Origin: Desulfoluna sp.
GTDB lineage: Bacteria > Desulfobacterota > Desulfobacteria > Desulfobacterales > Desulfolunaceae
Assembly (NCBI RefSeq): GCF_030145185.1
Contig: NZ_JAQYWB010000018.1
Location: 1 to 64,000, forward strand
DNA: 64,000 nucleotides
Reading direction: 5' to 3'
A model generated the notes under the pieces. That model worked only from the letters and a program-made list of their open reading frames with translations, did no database searches and was not told the DNA's origin. Below are positions 39,002 through 47,642 of this stretch, one piece after another (the first letter of the stretch is position 1; every line of letters begins with the position of its first letter). The translations under genes and the position numbers were made by a program.

Positions 39002-40012
39002 ATGAAAATTCTGATCGTCCAAACCAGCTTCCTTGGAGACACCATCCTCTCCACCCCGGTAATTGAGGGCATAAAAGCGCTCCACCCCGATGCCGAGCTC
39101 TGGATGATGACCACGCCCTTGTCCAGCCATCTTGTTAAACACGACCCCCTGCTTGCAGGGGTCATCCCCTTTGACAAGCGTGGGAGCGCCAAGGGCATCA
39201 AGGGTCTACGAGCCATGGCAGCCTCCCTCAGATCTATGGGCTTTCACCGGGTCTATTCCCTGCACCGATCCATCCGTACCAGCGTCATGCTGGCTCTGGC
39301 CGGCATTCCGGAACGAATCGGTTTCTCAAATGCCAAAGGGCGTTTTCTCTATCACCAGACCTTTCGGCGTAATCCAGAGGTCCACGATGTCCTGAGAAAC
39401 CTTGCCATTCTCGAGGGTGAAACCGACGTGTCTGCATTAAATGTCGACATGCGCCTTTTTCCCCCACCAGACGATGACATTTCCGATGCGGTCAAAAAAG
39501 CCCTTCCGGCGGGTCCTTTTGCTCTCATGGTTCCGGGAAGCGCCTGGAAAACAAAAATGTGGCACTCCGAAGGATACCACAAGGTCGCGGAATCGCTTCT
39601 TGCCAGGGGCCTGTCTGTGGTGGTGGCCGGAGGCCCCGATGAAGCTGGTGCCTGCCGACGGGCGTCCGAAGGGATTCCTGCCGTGAACCTGGCCGGGCAC
39701 ACGAGCATCGGGGAGATGATCTGGCTCGCCAAGCAAGCGAAGGTTATCATATGTAACGACAGCATGGCCCTGCACATGGCCTCTGCTCTCAAGGTTCCCA
39801 ACGTGGCGATTTTCTGCTCCACCACCCCGGCCTTCGGCTTCGGCCCTTGGAAAAACAGGGCCGTTGTGGTGGAAAAAGAGCTCCCCTGTCGGCCCTGTGG
39901 TCGCCACGGCAAACGGGAGTGTCCCAAGGGCACCGAAGCCTGCATGCGAGAGATCACCCCGGAACAGGTTCTCGCGGCTGTGGAACGCCTCCTTGAAGGA
40001 AACCTCCCATGA
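39002..40012 (+). CDS. waaF: Family 9 glycosyltransferase, heptosyltransferase II-like
   Basis: GT9 enzyme predicted to add L,D-heptose from ADP-heptose to the inner core. 336 residues from MKILIVQTSFLGDTILSTP. It has VPGSAWKTKMWHSEGYHKVA (near 176) and the nucleotide-site NDSMALHMASALKVPNVAIF. A CRPCGRHGKRECPKG stretch near the end matches heptosyltransferase II proteins with Cys near the C-terminus. ATG 38954 would add 16 residues. The kdkA start overlaps its stop by four bases. Confidence 0.88.
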   Translation: MKILIVQTSFLGDTILSTPVIEGIKALHPDAELWMMTTPLSSHLVKHDPLLAGVIPFDKRGSAKGIKGLRAMAASLRSMGFHRVYSLHRSIRTSVMLALAGIPERIGFSNAKGRFLYHQTFRRNPEVHDVLRNLAILEGETDVSALNVDMRLFPPPDDDISDAVKKALPAGPFALMVPGSAWKTKMWHSEGYHKVAESLLARGLSVVVAGGPDEAGACRRASEGIPAVNLAGHTSIGEMIWLAKQAKVIICNDSMALHMASALKVPNVAIFCSTTPAFGFGPWKNRAVVVEKELPCRPCGRHGKRECPKGTEACMREITPEQVLAAVERLLEGNLP

Positions 40013-40683
40013 AGATCGGACCCTACACCCTCACAAGCCACCTGCCCCTCACACAGACCGAAGGCATTTACCTTACAGCCGCCCTTCCCGCCACCCTGAT
40101 AAAAGGCCAAAAAACATTAGGGGGTCGGGGTGCCCTGCAGTTTATCGACGGGATTTCGGGGAAACATGTGGCCATCAAGCCATACTTACGGGGCGGGCTC
40201 GTGGGCAGGGTAAACCGGAGATACTATCTTGAACGGGGAAAAACCCGGGCTTTCAAAGAATACGAGCTCCTGGTCAAACTATCCGGGACAGAGGTCAAAA
40301 CCCCGACCCCACTGGGCGTCATTGAATCGGGGCGTTTTATTCGCTGCTGCTGGCTTCTCATGGAGACCCTCCCCCATGATCACACCCTGGCCACCGCGCC
40401 CCTGACCCCACAAGAGCAAGATATCCTCTTTTCGAAACTCGCCCCACAGATGAGTGCCCTTCTTGACCGAGGTCTCCACCACGTAGATCTCCACCCGGGA
40501 AATATCATTGTCACGAAAGAAGGCCACCCCGTCCTCATCGACTTTGACAAAGCCCGGGAGGGCATAAACAACCGAAAAGCCCTTTCCACCCTCTATGTAA
40601 AGCGCTGGATCCGAGCCGTCAAAAAGCACCGCCTGCCCGATGCCTTGAGTGAAAGCTTTGTCCGAATGATGAAAAGTCTCTAA
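40009..40683 (+). CDS. kdkA: Kdo kinase (WaaP/KdkA family)
   Basis: LPS kinase that phosphorylates Kdo in the inner core, as in Haemophilus. The 224 residues show a minimal protein-kinase-like fold: the GGRGALQF loop, the ATP lysine in HVAIKPYLRGG (near 46), the catalytic HVDLHPGNIIV (near 153) and metal-binding LIDFDKAR (near 174). The ATG lies within the waaF stop (ATGA), so the two are coupled. This suggests an inner core carrying one phosphorylated Kdo, as inference. Confidence 0.88.
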   Translation: MKIGPYTLTSHLPLTQTEGIYLTAALPATLIKGQKTLGGRGALQFIDGISGKHVAIKPYLRGGLVGRVNRRYYLERGKTRAFKEYELLVKLSGTEVKTPTPLGVIESGRFIRCCWLLMETLPHDHTLATAPLTPQEQDILFSKLAPQMSALLDRGLHHVDLHPGNIIVTKEGHPVLIDFDKAREGINNRKALSTLYVKRWIRAVKKHRLPDALSESFVRMMKSL

Positions 40684-40718
40684 GGTTGCAAGAAAAATAT
40701 AAAAGTACAAAAAGCAAT

Positions 40719-41015
40719 GCCTCCGGCGGCAAGGTGAGCCACCTTGAAAGCAGGTATGATTATTTATTTCCAGCCGCCTGAGAACATAGAGGAATGAAAT
40801 CGACAGGGAACAAATAGCAAAAATATGCCCCATCCAAGGCATCACGGCAGCACCCGCAGCTTATGCGCTTGCGGCGTACGATGCACCCCCTCACCCGTAA
40901 CGCGAATGCGGACGCGAGGCGCCCAGAAGACCGACAGCCTTAGAGCATTCGCAAACCCGCTTTCAAGGTGGCCCCACCTTGCCGCCGGAGGCTTCTTTTG
41001 GAGCTGAATAGTTAC
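40719..41015. repeat. Composite REP-like element with a MITE-type right end
   Basis: It starts with module A (40719-40754: GCCTCCGGCGGC, AAGGTGAGCCACCTT) and ends with the inverted copy (40951-40992). GCGAATGCG (40902-40910) and GCATTCGC (40945-40952) form module B. The right margin is CTGAATAGTTAC (41004-41015), identical to the terminal repeat of the 246-bp element. No matching left terminal repeat or target duplication was found. Confidence 0.8.
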
Positions 41016-41035
41016 ATTTTTTTTAACTTCGCCCC

Positions 41036-42076
41036 TTACGTCCGCCCCGCCTGCCCTACGTATCGTTCCAGCGCCAGGTCGATCTTTTCGATCACATCCT
41101 CAACGGAGATGTACTCCATGCGCCCTGTTTTAAAATAGCGTTTGGCGCTGTTTTCGGCCTGGGTTTCGGTAAACCGATCAATGAGAAGGTCCTGAAACCG
41201 GCGATACGGCCCGCAGCGCCGGGGATTCGAGTACCCGAAAAGGCTCACGGTGGGCACATTAAGGGCCACGGCCATATGCAGGGGACCGGTATCGGGAGAG
41301 ACCACCACAAGGGAACCGGAGAGCACCTTGAGCAGGTCTCGAATCCCGTTCTGAAGGGCGATGACCGGCGTATGTTCTGAGAGACGGCTGATCTCATCGG
41401 CCAGCTCTTTTTCACGCGGGCTGGGCCCACCGGTCAGAACCGGCACCAGCCCTTTTCGAGCCACGTGATCCACCGCCCGGGCATACCGTTCGGCGGGCCA
41501 GTCTTTATCGGGGCTGGAGGAAGCCACCACAAAGGTAACGGCCGGTGCAGCGAACTTGCCGAAAAACGCGGCTCGCGCCGCCACCTCCTCTTCTGTAAAC
41601 CCGAAGTTCCACGCCACGGGGTAATCCGTCACCCCAAGATATTCCACAAACTCAAAGAACTGATCCTGGACATGGCCCGGCGTTTTTTTCGGGATCCGGC
41701 GATTGGAAAAGAGCCACTGGCACTCCCGGCATCGTGCCATGTCAAATCCGAGCTTGATCCGCCCCTTGATCAGGGTGGAGATAGCGCTGGCCTTGATGCT
41801 CACCTGAAGCATGAGCACCACATCGTAGACCTCGCCTTTAAAGCGCTGCCTCAGGGCCTTCCAGTGATCCCGGCCCCCTTTGCGGTCAAAGAGCACGTAA
41901 TGATCCGCCACCCCCTGGTGCTTAACCATCTCATAAGCCAGGGGCTGAAGCACCCAGGTAATCTCCGCATCGGGGTAGCCGTGGCGCAGGGCACCCATCA
42001 TGGCCATGGCATGAACCACATCCCCCAAGGCCGAGGTCCGAATCACAAGAATCTTTCTGGCTGGAATTATCCCCAT
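41036..42076 (-). CDS. Family 9 glycosyltransferase (heptosyltransferase-like)
   Basis: Third GT9 enzyme of the window, 346 residues. It starts MGIIPARKILVIRTSALGDV, with VVASSSPDKDWPAERYARAV mid-protein and VVSPDTGPLHMAVALNVPTV in the nucleotide-binding half. Ribosome binding site AAGGAA precedes the ATG. It lies alone on the minus strand between two repeat elements. Likely an LPS core heptosyltransferase (I or III); which step is not shown. Confidence 0.9.
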   Translation of the reverse strand: MGIIPARKILVIRTSALGDVVHAMAMMGALRHGYPDAEITWVLQPLAYEMVKHQGVADHYVLFDRKGGRDHWKALRQRFKGEVYDVVLMLQVSIKASAISTLIKGRIKLGFDMARCRECQWLFSNRRIPKKTPGHVQDQFFEFVEYLGVTDYPVAWNFGFTEEEVAARAAFFGKFAAPAVTFVVASSSPDKDWPAERYARAVDHVARKGLVPVLTGGPSPREKELADEISRLSEHTPVIALQNGIRDLLKVLSGSLVVVSPDTGPLHMAVALNVPTVSLFGYSNPRRCGPYRRFQDLLIDRFTETQAENSAKRYFKTGRMEYISVEDVIEKIDLALERYVGQAGRT

Positions 42077-42109
42077 CCCCTATTCCTTACATAAATTTTA
42101 TAAAAAAAA

Positions 42110-42261
42110 GCCTCCGGCAGCAAGGCGTGCCACCTTGAAATCAGGTTTGCAGATGCGCTTTGGTTTGATGTAAATCTGAGATAGCCACCAAGACCTGTTT
42201 GTTCAACTTTTCAAAAATTTAACCCCCGGCAGGGCCGCGAAGGCACAAGCTGAATAGTTAC
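42110..42261. repeat. REP-like element joined to an inverted MITE end
   Basis: Module A (GCCTCCGGCAGC, stem AAGGCG/CACCTT) is followed from about 42192 by ACCTGTTTGTTCAACTTTTC and CCCCCGGCAGGGCCGCG, ending CTGAATAGTTAC (42250-42261). This second half is the reverse complement of the left end of the element at 15711, with a few changes, so it is a truncated relative. Confidence 0.75.
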
Positions 42262-42433
42262 ATTCGCTTAACAAGCGAAAAAGCCACGCAACCGTCCCCC
42301 TGTACACAGGGAAAATCCCCTTTCACTGCCAGGCAACGCTGTGATATGACTTAACGCATAAAAACGGCCCCTCATACAAACCCACGCCAGGCGACCCATG
42401 CCGTCATAACCCAAACAACGACTCTGTGATACC

Positions 42434-43390
42434 ATGACCCGATATAAAGAGATAGACATTACCAAGGTCCGAACCTACTCCGCCACCCAGCGCCCCTCCA
42501 AGGTGACCACCGCCCTTGAAGGGACACCGTCTGAGGCTGGCATCCCCATGGCCCAGTTCTTTAAGAACCTGCCATCCATCCTCAAAGCCGATGACCTGCT
42601 CGCCGTGGCCCGCGCCGTGGTAGCTGCCAAGGCAAAGGGCAAACCCGTCATGGCCATGATCGGTGGCCACGTTATCAAGACAGGCTGCTCACCCATCCTG
42701 GCAGACCTGGCCCAAAAAGGATTCATCACCCACTTCGGCTCCAACGGAGCGGCAGGCATCCACGACACCGAGCTCGCCCGTTTCGGGCACACCTCCGAAG
42801 ATGTGGCCACCCAACTTGAAGACGGCTCCTTTGGCATGGCCGAAGACACGGCCGCCCTGGTGAACAAGGCTGCTGTCAGAGCGGCGGCAGGAACCGAAGG
42901 CTTCGGACAGGCCGTGGGCGCCCTCCTCATCGAAGAAGACGCCCCCCACAGAGGACGCGCCTTGCTGGCACGGGCCTTTGAGCTGGAGATCCCCTACACC
43001 CTCCATGTGGCCATAGGCACCGACATCGTTCACCAGCACCCCACAGCCAAAGGAGCCGCCATCGGCGAAGCCTCCTTGAGAGATTTTCGTATTTTCGCCC
43101 ACAGCGTCTCCGGACTCGGAGATGGCGGCGTGGTGCTCAATTTCGGCAGCGCAGTCATTATGCCCGAGGTCTTTTTAAAGGCCCTGGCCGTGGCCCGAAA
43201 CCTCGGCCACAAGGTCACCCACTTCACCACGGCCAACTTCGACATGATCCAGCACTACCGCCCCCATGTCAACGTGGTCTCACGCCCCGTCATGCCCGGA
43301 GGCAAGGGCTACGCCATCACCGGCCACCACGAGATCATGATTCCCCTTCTCGCCTCGGCCATCATGGAAGTCGAAGCGGGAAACCTTTAG
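42434..43390 (+). CDS. Conserved protein of unknown function in LPS locus
   Basis: A 318-residue soluble protein I cannot assign securely. It has glycine-rich segments suggestive of a nucleotide-binding alpha/beta fold: VMAMIGGHVIKTGCSP (near 77), THFGSNGAAGIHDTELARFG, VLNFGSAVIMPEVFLKA and VSRPVMPGGKGYAITGHHE. Some of these resemble the deoxyhypusine-synthase fold, but the catalytic lysine context is not obvious. It sits directly upstream of hldE, across a repeat, so a role in sugar-nucleotide or LPS metabolism is possible. Function should be left open. Confidence 0.85.
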   Translation: MTRYKEIDITKVRTYSATQRPSKVTTALEGTPSEAGIPMAQFFKNLPSILKADDLLAVARAVVAAKAKGKPVMAMIGGHVIKTGCSPILADLAQKGFITHFGSNGAAGIHDTELARFGHTSEDVATQLEDGSFGMAEDTAALVNKAAVRAAAGTEGFGQAVGALLIEEDAPHRGRALLARAFELEIPYTLHVAIGTDIVHQHPTAKGAAIGEASLRDFRIFAHSVSGLGDGGVVLNFGSAVIMPEVFLKALAVARNLGHKVTHFTTANFDMIQHYRPHVNVVSRPVMPGGKGYAITGHHEIMIPLLASAIMEVEAGNL

Positions 43391-43397
43391 CAACCTT

Positions 43398-43476
43398 GCC
43401 TCCGGCGGCAAGGTGAGCCACCTTGAAAGCAGGTTGCCGCAGCGTTTTAACCCTCGTTCCTCGGGTCAAATCACAG
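43398..43476. repeat. REP-like repeat, modules A and C
   Basis: GCCTCCGGCGGC with AAGGTGAGCCACCTT starts eight bases after the upstream stop codon, followed by CCCTCGTTCCTCGGGTCAAA (inverted module C, 43451-43472). Confidence 0.78.
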
Positions 43477-43556
43477 CGGCATTATTATGAAATTTGGGCA
43501 TTTATTTTTTGCCTGAGCCCTAAGCTGAACCGTGACAGCAAAGAAAGCGATAAATC

Positions 43557-45008
43557 ATGCAAATCCAAATCGATACCTTCAGCAGCGCCCGCGTCCTTGT
43601 CGTCGGCGATATCATGCTGGACCGATATATCTGGGGAGAGGTGGAGCGCATCTCCCCGGAAGCCCCGGTGCCCGTGGTAAAAACGGGCGAGACCTCAGAA
43701 ATCATGGGCGGAGCCGGCAACGTGGCGGCCAACCTGGCTGGCCTCGGCTGCCAGGTGACACTCGTGGGCCTTCTCGGCGATGACGAGACGGGCCGGCGAC
43801 TGTCCTGGCTGGCCGAAGACATGGGCATTACCACCCAACTCATGGCGTCAGAGGGCCGTCCCACCACCACCAAAACCCGCATCATGGCCCAGAAGCAACA
43901 GCTCTTCCGGCTGGACAGCGAGGTGGTCGCCCCCCTCTCCAAAATTGATGAGGCTCAACTGGTGGCCACCTGCGAAGCGGCCATGGCAAAAACCGACGCC
44001 CTGATCCTCTCCGATTACGGCAAAGGGATGATGCAAACCGAGGGCTTCTGCCAGCAACTCATCCGCATGGCAGAAGCCAGCGGAGTGTCCGTTTTTGTCG
44101 ATCCCAAAGGGAGCGACTGGGACCGTTACCACGGCGCCACCTGCATCACCCCCAACACCAGCGAGCTGGAATTGGTCCTCGGCCACCGACTGGACCAGGG
44201 AGAAACGGCGGTCGCAGACCAGGTAGAGGAGACCCGCACCACCTACGGCCTCTCCCACCTCCTCCTCACCCGAGGGGCTGATGGCATGTGCCTTAAAGGA
44301 GAAGCAGAAGCGGCCCTTTTCATCCCCACAGAAGCCCGGGAAGTCTTTGATGTCTCCGGAGCCGGTGACACCGTCATCGCCACCCTGGCCGCCTCCGTGG
44401 CCGCCGGGATCCCCTTTGGGGCCGCCGCCCGGCTGGCCAATGCCGCAGCCGGCATTGTGGTGGGAAAACTGGGCACACGCCCCGTCACCATCGGCGAGCT
44501 GAAACAGATCGAGAGCGACAAAAAAAGGCCTGATTTCATCAAGACCTGTGACCGTGCCACCGCCGCCCACAAGGTGGCTCAATGGCAGGAAAACGGCGAC
44601 GAGGTCATTTTTACCAACGGCTGCTTTGACCTTCTCCACCCCGGCCATGTCGACATCCTCTACAAAGCCCGAAACCTGGGAGACCGACTGGTGGTAGGGC
44701 TCAACAGCGACGCCTCGGTGCGCAGACTCAAAGGCGAACGGCGCCCCATCCTCAAAGAAGAGGACCGCGGAGCCATCTTAAGCGCCCTCTCCTCCGTGGA
44801 TCTTGTGGTCATTTTCGACGAAGACACCCCCATTGAACTGATCCGGGCCGTCAGGCCGGATATTCTGGTCAAAGGGGCCGACTACAAACCCCACGAAGTG
44901 GTGGGCAAAGAGGTGGTGGAGAGCTACGGCGGTCGCGTGGCCCTGGTCCCCCTCATCGAAGGTCACAGCACCACGGGCATCGAGCAGCGCATCCTCAATC
45001 AGTCATAA
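43557..45008 (+). CDS. hldE: Bifunctional heptose 7-phosphate kinase / heptose 1-phosphate adenylyltransferase
   Basis: HldE makes ADP-D,D-heptose for LPS core in two steps. Residues 1-320 are a ribokinase-type kinase (VGDIMLDRYIWGEVERISPE, GGAGNVAANLAGLG, DVSGAGDTVIATLA). Residues from about 345 are the nucleotidyltransferase with FTNGCFDLLHPGHVDIL and GLNSDASVRRLKG. The 483-residue length matches fused E. coli HldE. The ribosome binding site is weak. A terminator follows the stop. Confidence 0.97.
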   Translation: MQIQIDTFSSARVLVVGDIMLDRYIWGEVERISPEAPVPVVKTGETSEIMGGAGNVAANLAGLGCQVTLVGLLGDDETGRRLSWLAEDMGITTQLMASEGRPTTTKTRIMAQKQQLFRLDSEVVAPLSKIDEAQLVATCEAAMAKTDALILSDYGKGMMQTEGFCQQLIRMAEASGVSVFVDPKGSDWDRYHGATCITPNTSELELVLGHRLDQGETAVADQVEETRTTYGLSHLLLTRGADGMCLKGEAEAALFIPTEAREVFDVSGAGDTVIATLAASVAAGIPFGAAARLANAAAGIVVGKLGTRPVTIGELKQIESDKKRPDFIKTCDRATAAHKVAQWQENGDEVIFTNGCFDLLHPGHVDILYKARNLGDRLVVGLNSDASVRRLKGERRPILKEEDRGAILSALSSVDLVVIFDEDTPIELIRAVRPDILVKGADYKPHEVVGKEVVESYGGRVALVPLIEGHSTTGIEQRILNQS

Positions 45009-45043
45009 AAAAAGGGCGACACGCCCCGGCGTGTCGCCCTTTT
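45007..45043. terminator. Terminator after hldE
   Basis: GGGCGACACGCC (45014-45025) and GGCGTGTCGCCC (45028-45039) form a near-perfect stem flanked by an A run and a T run, so it can work in both directions. Confidence 0.9.
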
Positions 45044-45050
45044 CCAAATT

Positions 45051-45150
45051 GCCTCCGTCAGCAAGGTAAGGCTACCTTGAATGCGGGTTTGCGAATGCTC
45101 TCCGGCTGTGGGTACTCTGAGCACCTCGCGTCCGCATTCGCGTGAAGGGT
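45051..45150. repeat. REP-like repeat, modules A and B (covarying stem)
   Basis: GCCTCCGTCAGC is followed by the stem AAGGTA/TACCTT, where both arms differ from the common AAGGTG/CACCTT in a paired way. GCGAATGC (45091-45098) and GCATTCGC (45134-45141) follow. Confidence 0.78.
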
Positions 45151-45176
45151 CAGGGAGCGACTCCGGCCACAGGCTT

Positions 45177-47165
45177 TCACCCGCCCGGTAAATCGCTTCC
45201 CTTCATAATCCGCCACCATCCCAAGCCCTGCCAGGCCTGAACAAGGCGACCGGCCTCGTCGGGGTCCGGAGCAAGGGTCCCCGCCCCAAAGGGAAGTGTC
45301 TCTACCTTTCCCTCAGAGATCATGGCCCCAGGTGTCACCATCATTCCACGGCCAATCCCCATCTGCACCCTCTTTGAATCTAAAATATTGGATCCCAGGC
45401 TATAATAGGTTTGCCCTTCCGGGGCGGCCAGCTCAAACAGGGTCGGCATGATGTCCATATGACTGCCCGCCATCTGCTCAGGAATCTCAACCCCCTCAAG
45501 CACTTTTTTACCATAAAGGACGAGGGGAACACTGGTACGCTCATAAAGTGAGGGGTGTTCGTTTAAAAATCTTCGAGACCAATGGTCACCGGTGATGGCA
45601 AACAAGGCGTTGGGAAACCGTTTTTCCGCCTCCGTCACAAACCGGCCCACTTCGTGATCCGAATACCAAAGGTGCCCAAGCACATCGAGAGAGACCTGGC
45701 CGTCATAGGCCTCTTTAAGATCTTGCGGGATCTCTTTGAGGTTAAACCCTTTGCCGTAAACATCCAAGTCGTAGGGCGGATGGTAGGAGGTGGACATAAT
45801 AAAGTTGAACGAAGGGGTCTCCTTGTCCAGCTGCTTCAGGATAAAATCGAAGAGGAGTTCGTCATCCACCCCCCACTCATTGCCTTTGAGCCAATCCCCC
45901 ATATGGTTACCGCCATACCTGTGCTCAAATCCCTGGTTCCTGGAAAAATCATCCAGACGCTGCCAGGAGAGGTACCCCCCGTAAAACAGGTTCGTCTCAT
46001 AGCCCAAGCCCTTAAACTGAGGGGCCAGGGATGTGGGAAAGGGGGCTTGGGCCGAAGGTTGGTAATTGGTGATGACCCCCACATCCGGCAAGCCTGTCAT
46101 AATGGCGGCCAGGGAGATCATGGTCCCGTAAGAAGCCGACAGAAAACTGTCCACCTGGACCCCTTCGCGCCCGAGCCTGGCCATCTCCGGCATCAGCTCC
46201 ATCGACTGATACCGCTCCATCATCGGCCAGTTGTCCATGCTCTCCATGACGATAAAAAAGATATGCTGCGGCCGATTCTCAGCAATCCCCTGACTGGTCC
46301 TTTGCATGGCGTCATCCAGGTTATGAAACCCGGTGCGTCCGAACACCCTTTCGGCAGCGCCGACAATATCCCCCCCCGGAAGCAGGGTTTCAAGCCCTGA
46401 GACCCCCGACAGCCGAGAGTGGTGTTTGATGGCATACCGAAGGGCTGACCAGGGGTTTAACACCATGCGATTCAAAAAAGAGTCCCGGGTAACCCCCGCA
46501 TCCTTCAGCTGAACAGGGCGATGGGCCACCGAACCCCGTGCGGAAAAGGTCATCAGGCAAAGCACCAGGGTCGTGGCAACCACCTTCATGGGAATCGAGC
46601 GCCCCAGGCGATGGAGCCAGACCTCCGAAGCAATGGGGGTTTCAATGGCCTTTAAAGCCAACTTAGAGCTCAAAAAATAAAAACACACGGCCACAAAAGC
46701 GATGGTCACCACAGGGTAAGTGCTCCAGGCCGACTTGATGACCGCTCCAAAATCATCATAAATCGCTCCGAAAACCCACTGATTGAAGGTGTCCTTGTAT
46801 TCGGTGACAAACATATAGTTCGCTGAAAAAATGATGGCATTCAAGAGGAGCATTAACCGTGCCGTCCAATTTCTGAGGCCGGTGGAGAACCTTTGCAGGT
46901 CAAATACCCCGCAGGACAGAGAGGCGAGCAGGGAGGGGATCAGAGAGAGCATGGACACCCGTGCGTCAAAACGGATCCCGCTGAAAAAAGCGAGGCCATA
47001 ATCGGCCGAGCTCACACTCTCCGCAATGGCGGACCGAAAGACAAAAACAATAAAAAAACGGTACAGCTGAAGGGACAGGATCAAAAAAAAGAGCAACTTC
47101 AGATCTTTCTGCAACTCAACAAAGAATCGGCTCCAGGACGGACGCACGAGCCCACGGTATGTCAT
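45177..47165 (-). CDS. LtaS/MdoB-like sulfatase-superfamily membrane transferase
   Basis: Membrane enzyme that probably transfers a phosphoglycerol or phosphoethanolamine group to a periplasmic glycan or lipid. About 662 residues: five N-terminal transmembrane helices (about 20-200), then a large alkaline-phosphatase/sulfatase domain with IFFIVMESMDNWP, a candidate nucleophile Thr in SASYGTMISLAAIMTGLP, and the metal-site ITGDHWSRR (near 510) and GSHMDIMPTLFEL. ATG 47165 follows GGGG at a 7-base spacing; the longer frame begins with TTG 47177. Substrate unknown. Confidence 0.85.
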   Translation of the reverse strand: MTYRGLVRPSWSRFFVELQKDLKLLFFLILSLQLYRFFIVFVFRSAIAESVSSADYGLAFFSGIRFDARVSMLSLIPSLLASLSCGVFDLQRFSTGLRNWTARLMLLLNAIIFSANYMFVTEYKDTFNQWVFGAIYDDFGAVIKSAWSTYPVVTIAFVAVCFYFLSSKLALKAIETPIASEVWLHRLGRSIPMKVVATTLVLCLMTFSARGSVAHRPVQLKDAGVTRDSFLNRMVLNPWSALRYAIKHHSRLSGVSGLETLLPGGDIVGAAERVFGRTGFHNLDDAMQRTSQGIAENRPQHIFFIVMESMDNWPMMERYQSMELMPEMARLGREGVQVDSFLSASYGTMISLAAIMTGLPDVGVITNYQPSAQAPFPTSLAPQFKGLGYETNLFYGGYLSWQRLDDFSRNQGFEHRYGGNHMGDWLKGNEWGVDDELLFDFILKQLDKETPSFNFIMSTSYHPPYDLDVYGKGFNLKEIPQDLKEAYDGQVSLDVLGHLWYSDHEVGRFVTEAEKRFPNALFAITGDHWSRRFLNEHPSLYERTSVPLVLYGKKVLEGVEIPEQMAGSHMDIMPTLFELAAPEGQTYYSLGSNILDSKRVQMGIGRGMMVTPGAMISEGKVETLPFGAGTLAPDPDEAGRLVQAWQGLGWWRIMKGSDLPGG

Positions 47166-47348
47166 AATAAACCCCAAAAAAAGTTAAACACGCCGAAGCC
47201 CTGCCCTCACCCACAGGGTGAACAATCATAACATCGGCATAAATGGTTCGCACCAGATTATACAACCCTTTGCTATTAGTCTATTTCATGTAAAAATTAA
47301 AGCCTATTTTCCCCCCTTGACTTTCCCTTCCATAGAATCCTAACCTAA

Positions 47349-47358
47349 CTAACGTTAG
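47349..47358. promoter_or_regulatory. Palindrome CTAACGTTAG, candidate TetR operator
   Basis: A perfect 10-bp palindrome in the 465-base gap upstream of the tetR-type gene, overlapping one end of a long inverted-repeat element. TetR-family proteins often bind such sites; no direct evidence links the two. Confidence 0.35.
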
Positions 47359-47607
47359 CCCGAATATTTCACGAGTCGAGTGCACCCATATTCAAGGCAT
47401 CAGTGCTGCAGATCTATTGGTTTACCTCAAAGCTCTGATAACGCAGAAGATGGGTGCACTCGGCTCGCCCGAAGGGTGAGAAAGGCGAGCAGAAAACGGT
47501 GAAATACATTTTGCATTTTTGAGACGCCTATTCCTTTCTTGATAACCCGCTGTAATAAAATACCATTATTTTGGCATGGCCGTTTTCTCATGAAATATCC
47601 GGGTTAA
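47355..47607. repeat. 253-bp inverted-repeat element upstream of the TetR gene
   Basis: Ends are 21-base imperfect inverted repeats, TTAGCCCGAATATTTCACGA(G) at 47355-47375 and its partner at 47587-47607, matching at 18 of 21 positions. Inside lies a second inverted repeat, GAGTGCACCCAT with ATGGGTGCACTC (about 47378-47389 and 47452-47463). There is no coding sequence. The architecture suggests another non-autonomous mobile element, unrelated to the one at 15.7 kb; no target duplication was confirmed. Confidence 0.6.
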
Positions 47608-47642
47608 GTCACTCATGATACTGAGCCCAAGGAGCCACACCC

